Below the pieces are notes generated by a model. The model was not told where the DNA came from. It did no database searches and saw nothing but the letters and a program-made list of their open reading frames with translations. A DNA stretch of 64,000 nt from Bacteroides acidifaciens. GTDB lineage: Bacteria > Bacteroidota > Bacteroidia > Bacteroidales > Bacteroidaceae. Below, piece after piece: positions 61,208 to 64,000 of the stretch. Every line of letters starts with the position of its first letter. Position 1 is the first letter of the stretch. The DNA lies in contig NZ_CAEUHO010000005.1 in assembly GCF_903181435.1 (NCBI RefSeq), positions 372,001-436,000 of the forward strand, given 5' to 3'. Position numbers and translations under genes: made by a program.

Positions 61208-62236
61208 ATGAAGATTATCTCTATTTATTTAAAAGTATTATTCCTATTTATCGGATTGTTTTTTAATTCAGGAATAGTAACGGCGCAACTTAATATAATA
61301 AAGGTTGGGGAACAAACAGAGAAAAAGGATAGTATTATTCCTTATGATAGCTTGACTAATATAACAAAAAGTAATTTTAAAAGTCAAATAGGGCAAACAT
61401 GGTACTATTATGGGACAAAAATGGATCGTGAAAAAGGAATAGGAGACGATTTCTATACTAAAATAAAGAAAAAGAAGGATACGGATTATTTTGAAGAAGT
61501 TTATAATTCTGTTTATAAGCAGGTTATGAAGAGAGGATATAAAGGTACTGATTTGGACTCTGTAGCTAATAGATATTATTATGTTAATAGAATATTAGAG
61601 AGTGAAAAGTCGTTATTCGATGATGAAGTACAGATTTATATTTTTGAACTTATAATGAAAGATGCTCCTTATGAGAAATTGTACTATCGTTATGATAAGG
61701 GAAATCCTCTTTCATTTATTAATGTTGGCTATTTTGAGAAACTGAAAGAAAGATATATTGGGAAATCATTGTATGCTTTTCAAACTTATTCAACTTTTAG
61801 GAATTTAAAAACAGATGAGAAAGTTGTTGTTCCTAAAGGTACTAAATTTGTTTGTAAGGATATTGCTATCAGAGAAGATCGGCTTCCGTTTATTGTATTG
61901 CTGGAACATCCTGTTTATAAAGAATTGTATGAAGTTGTAAATGAGAAGGAAATTGATGATATCTATGGTCTTGAGACTGAACAACAGTATCAGACTCGAC
62001 TTAAAAAAGAAGCTGTACTTGTTCGTAAGTATGGGCGAACTAATGCAGATTTGATTATTAAAAATCAGATACGCATAGGGTGGACTAAAGCTATGTGTAT
62101 TGAGGCTTGGGGAGAACCGGAATCAGTTAATGTAACTAAGGGTAACTATGGAAATCATGAACAATGGATATATCATCAAGGTAGTAGCTATTTATATTTC
62201 GAAAATGGGATTTTGAGAACGATTCAAGATTATTAA
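61208..62236 (+). CDS. Exported protein with BamE/SmpA-like C-terminal end, cassette 2
   Basis: A 342-residue paralog of the protein at 58776-59825: signal sequence (VLFLFIGLFFNSGIVTA), shared SQIGQTWYYYG, YIFELIMKDAPYEKLYY, RKYGRTNADLIIKNQIRIGW and the ending EAWGEPESVNV with HEQWIYHQGSSYLYFENG. The middle is divergent. A strong hairpin and module D follow. Confidence 0.7.
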   Translation: MKIISIYLKVLFLFIGLFFNSGIVTAQLNIIKVGEQTEKKDSIIPYDSLTNITKSNFKSQIGQTWYYYGTKMDREKGIGDDFYTKIKKKKDTDYFEEVYNSVYKQVMKRGYKGTDLDSVANRYYYVNRILESEKSLFDDEVQIYIFELIMKDAPYEKLYYRYDKGNPLSFINVGYFEKLKERYIGKSLYAFQTYSTFRNLKTDEKVVVPKGTKFVCKDIAIREDRLPFIVLLEHPVYKELYEVVNEKEIDDIYGLETEQQYQTRLKKEAVLVRKYGRTNADLIIKNQIRIGWTKAMCIEAWGEPESVNVTKGNYGNHEQWIYHQGSSYLYFENGILRTIQDY

Positions 62237-62254
62237 AGCATATTTTTTGTAGAG

Positions 62255-62290
62255 CAGCTTTTTTATTTTAAGAAAAAAGCTGTATTTTTT
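62255..62290 (+). terminator. Terminator after cassette 2
   Basis: Arms CAGCTTTTTT and AAAAAAGCTG enclose an 8-base loop and are followed by TATTTTTT. Confidence 0.85.
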
Positions 62291-62295
62291 GTATG

Positions 62296-62370
62296 GTGTG
62301 CAATGCTTACATAATAGTTGGTAAGCATTGCACACTTATTTGTTAATATGTTTACCTTCTCGTATGTTTG
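62296..62370 (+). promoter_or_regulatory. Operator-promoter module D
   Basis: Perfect 15-base arms GTGTGCAATGCTTAC (62296-62310) and GTAAGCATTGCACAC (62321-62335) precede TTTG (62339-62342), a 20-base spacer and TATGTTTG (62363-62370). It drives the tape-measure gene 36 bases downstream. Confidence 0.88.
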
Positions 62371-62406
62371 TTTCATATTATAAATATTAATTTAAAATGT
62401 GATTCA

Positions 62407-64000
62407 ATGAACTCAATAGATTTGGAAATAATTATGAGAGACAGCGTTCGGGAGGGGATGCAGTCCCTACGGGAAAATGTGATTGAGATGAGTACTTATA
62501 TTAGTAGTTTTAATAAGCAGATTAATGCTATTGAGACTAGTCTCTCTTCAATGCAAGTAGCATTCGAAAGAGCGATGCGCGTCGGAAAAGATCAGACTGA
62601 TAATTTGGCAATGCTTAAAGTTTTACGTGAAGAAATAAACTTGCTGAAGAAAGATCTTTCTTCGTTGGCGGGACAAGCGCAGGATACCGGCAACCGTATG
62701 AATATAATGCCGACTGTTTCAAAGAATGAAGGTAATAAACAGTTGACAGCGGCAAAAGAAGGATTAGAAGGACTGAATGCAATAATGGGTGTCGCTATTA
62801 ATACTTCGTCTTTATTTGGAGGTGAGCAATCTAAGTTAATTCAAATACAGGCAAAACTGCAAGCTATGCTTGCTATTACTAATGGGCTACAAAAAATTGC
62901 AAATGTATTGAATCATAGCAGTTATTTTAGTACTGTTTTATTGGTAAGGGCAAAGGAAATGTTAACGGCGGCGAATGCTGCTCTGGCGACTTCCTTAGGG
63001 ATATCGACCGTTGCTGCACAGGCTTTGATGGCTACTTTGACATTAGGTTTGTCAGTTGTTATTACAGGGCTTATTTTATTGTGGGATAGATATAGCTCTT
63101 CTCAAGAAGAAGCAGCTAAAGCGGATGAAACTTTTCGTAAGCGGGTGGCGGATTTGTCAGCTTCATCTGTTGTTGAATTCCAAAAGATGGCGGCTGAATA
63201 TGATAAATTGGGAGATTCTTTGGATGCGAAGCAAAAATACATAGATAATAACCAGGAGGCTTTTCAACGTTTGGGAGCTTCGATAAACGATGTAGTTGAA
63301 GCTGAAAATCTTTTTGGTGCACAAAAAGATGTATTTATTAATAGCCTTATGTTGAGAGCAAATGCTGCAGCAATAATGGAACTCGCTACTGATAAGTATA
63401 AGAAAGCAATTGAAAAAATGATGGAAATAGACAGTACTCCTGCCCAAAAAATAATTCCTACTTGGAATGAAGGGGATAATATGTTGGATGGGAAATGGGA
63501 AACAAAGACTGTTGATAATCCGAAGAAAACAAAACTGAAAAATGAAGTGGACGATTTATTGGTGGAGTTTAAAAAATATATGCAGCAGTACCTTGGAATT
63601 TCCGATGAAATACAATCTTTGCTTGGAATGGCAGGAATAAAACCTGCAAATATACCGATTAAAGGATCAATTGCAGAGATAAAAGCTTCCATTTCCTCGA
63701 AAAGACAGGCACAGGAAAGAGTAACAAGTAATAGTGATTATGAGCGTTTGGAAACTGAAATCTTAATAGAACAAGCTAAATTAGATGCTATAATAGGCAA
63801 AAAGAACGATAATTCTGCACTCAAGAGAGAGCAAGAAGCATTGATTCAGGAGAACGAAGAAGCCGAAATGAGGGCGCGCTGGAGATTTCAGGAATTAGAA
63901 ATAGCAGCTTTGGCAGAAGGTCAGGAAAAAGAATTGAAACAATTGAATTTAGGCAAGGAACAAGAGCTGGCGCAAATTAAAAGAAGTGCAGAGAGACAAA
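62407..64000 (+). CDS. Tape-measure-like tail protein (runs off the window)
   Basis: From ATG 62407 the frame is open for at least 531 codons to the window end. The start MNSIDLEIIMRDSVREGM is followed by long helical, Gln- and Ser-rich sequence (SLRENVIEMSTYISSFNKQI; LREEINLLKKDLSSLAGQAQ), a membrane-helix region (TLTLGLSVVITGLILLW) at about residues 212-228, and more coiled coil (ALIQENEEAEMRARWRF). Long helical proteins with a central hydrophobic segment are the mark of tail tape-measure proteins. It is the only large gene of this locus and follows module D. Confidence 0.75.
   Translation, partial: MNSIDLEIIMRDSVREGMQSLRENVIEMSTYISSFNKQINAIETSLSSMQVAFERAMRVGKDQTDNLAMLKVLREEINLLKKDLSSLAGQAQDTGNRMNIMPTVSKNEGNKQLTAAKEGLEGLNAIMGVAINTSSLFGGEQSKLIQIQAKLQAMLAITNGLQKIANVLNHSSYFSTVLLVRAKEMLTAANAALATSLGISTVAAQALMATLTLGLSVVITGLILLWDRYSSSQEEAAKADETFRKRVADLSASSVVEFQKMAAEYDKLGDSLDAKQKYIDNNQEAFQRLGASINDVVEAENLFGAQKDVFINSLMLRANAAAIMELATDKYKKAIEKMMEIDSTPAQKIIPTWNEGDNMLDGKWETKTVDNPKKTKLKNEVDDLLVEFKKYMQQYLGISDEIQSLLGMAGIKPANIPIKGSIAEIKASISSKRQAQERVTSNSDYERLETEILIEQAKLDAIIGKKNDNSALKREQEALIQENEEAEMRARWRFQELEIAALAEGQEKELKQLNLGKEQELAQIKRSAERQ

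Overview
The window is chromosome of a gut Bacteroides (Bacteroidota). The signs are promoters of the TTTG / TAnnTTTG type, an RteC-like regulator and a Bacteroides-type tyrosine integrase, remnants of FecR, SusC and hybrid two-component (HTCS) regulators, the long form of IspG, and a glutamate decarboxylase/glutaminase/antiporter locus. The assignment is by gene content only; the species is not resolved.

Region 1 (1 to about 13,560) is an integrated mobilizable element, still open at the left window edge, whose integrase lies beside a tRNA-Phe gene. It carries cargo regulators (DUF3788 end, zinc-ribbon/AraC/GyrI protein, GyrI protein), an RteC-like gene broken by a frameshift, a mobilization module (membrane coiled-coil protein, relaxase, MobC, candidate oriT hairpins, primase, VapE/VirE-like helicase, HTH protein) and an integrase. 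The helicase has an in-frame TGA and the integrase an in-frame TAG, so the element looks disabled. Between two ~0.9 kb direct repeats of the HTH region sits an AT-rich two-gene cassette: an ABC/AAA-type ATPase overlapping a small PD-(D/E)XK-like nuclease. This looks like an anti-phage defence pair.

Region 2 (13,670 to 53,141) is mostly core chromosome. It holds tRNA-Phe; the acid-resistance/GABA locus (gadC, a K+ channel-like protein, glsA, gadB); transporters; HIT protein, greA, a thioredoxin-fold lipoprotein and pnp; ptb-buk; ldcA, an M28 peptidase and sufE; a CPBP protease; ribF; a HAD phosphatase; a Ca2+ P-type ATPase; rubredoxin; an Na/Pi transporter; a uridine kinase-like protein; an AXE1 esterase and aminopeptidase P; and the run rpoN, PAP2, gcvH, purE, ispG. 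Two graveyards interrupt it: FecR and SusC fragments (26.5-27.5 kb), and a heparinase fragment, IS3-type remnant, HepT/MntA pair and HTCS fragment (38.7-41.0 kb).

Region 3 (53,142 to 64,000, open at the right edge) is a phage-tail-like locus with no visible head, terminase or integrase genes. It has a possible tail-completion protein, a tail-assembly-chaperone-like overlapping ORF pair, a lysozyme-like protein, embedded spanin-like genes, two tandem tube-like proteins and the start of a tape-measure protein. Four copies of one dyad-plus-promoter module precede its transcription units. Two duplicated lipoprotein/BamE-like cassettes interrupt it between tube and tape measure. It begins next to two unusual short-repeat arrays downstream of ispG. 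A headless, coordinately controlled tail locus with lysis genes suggests a tailocin-like particle or a decayed prophage.
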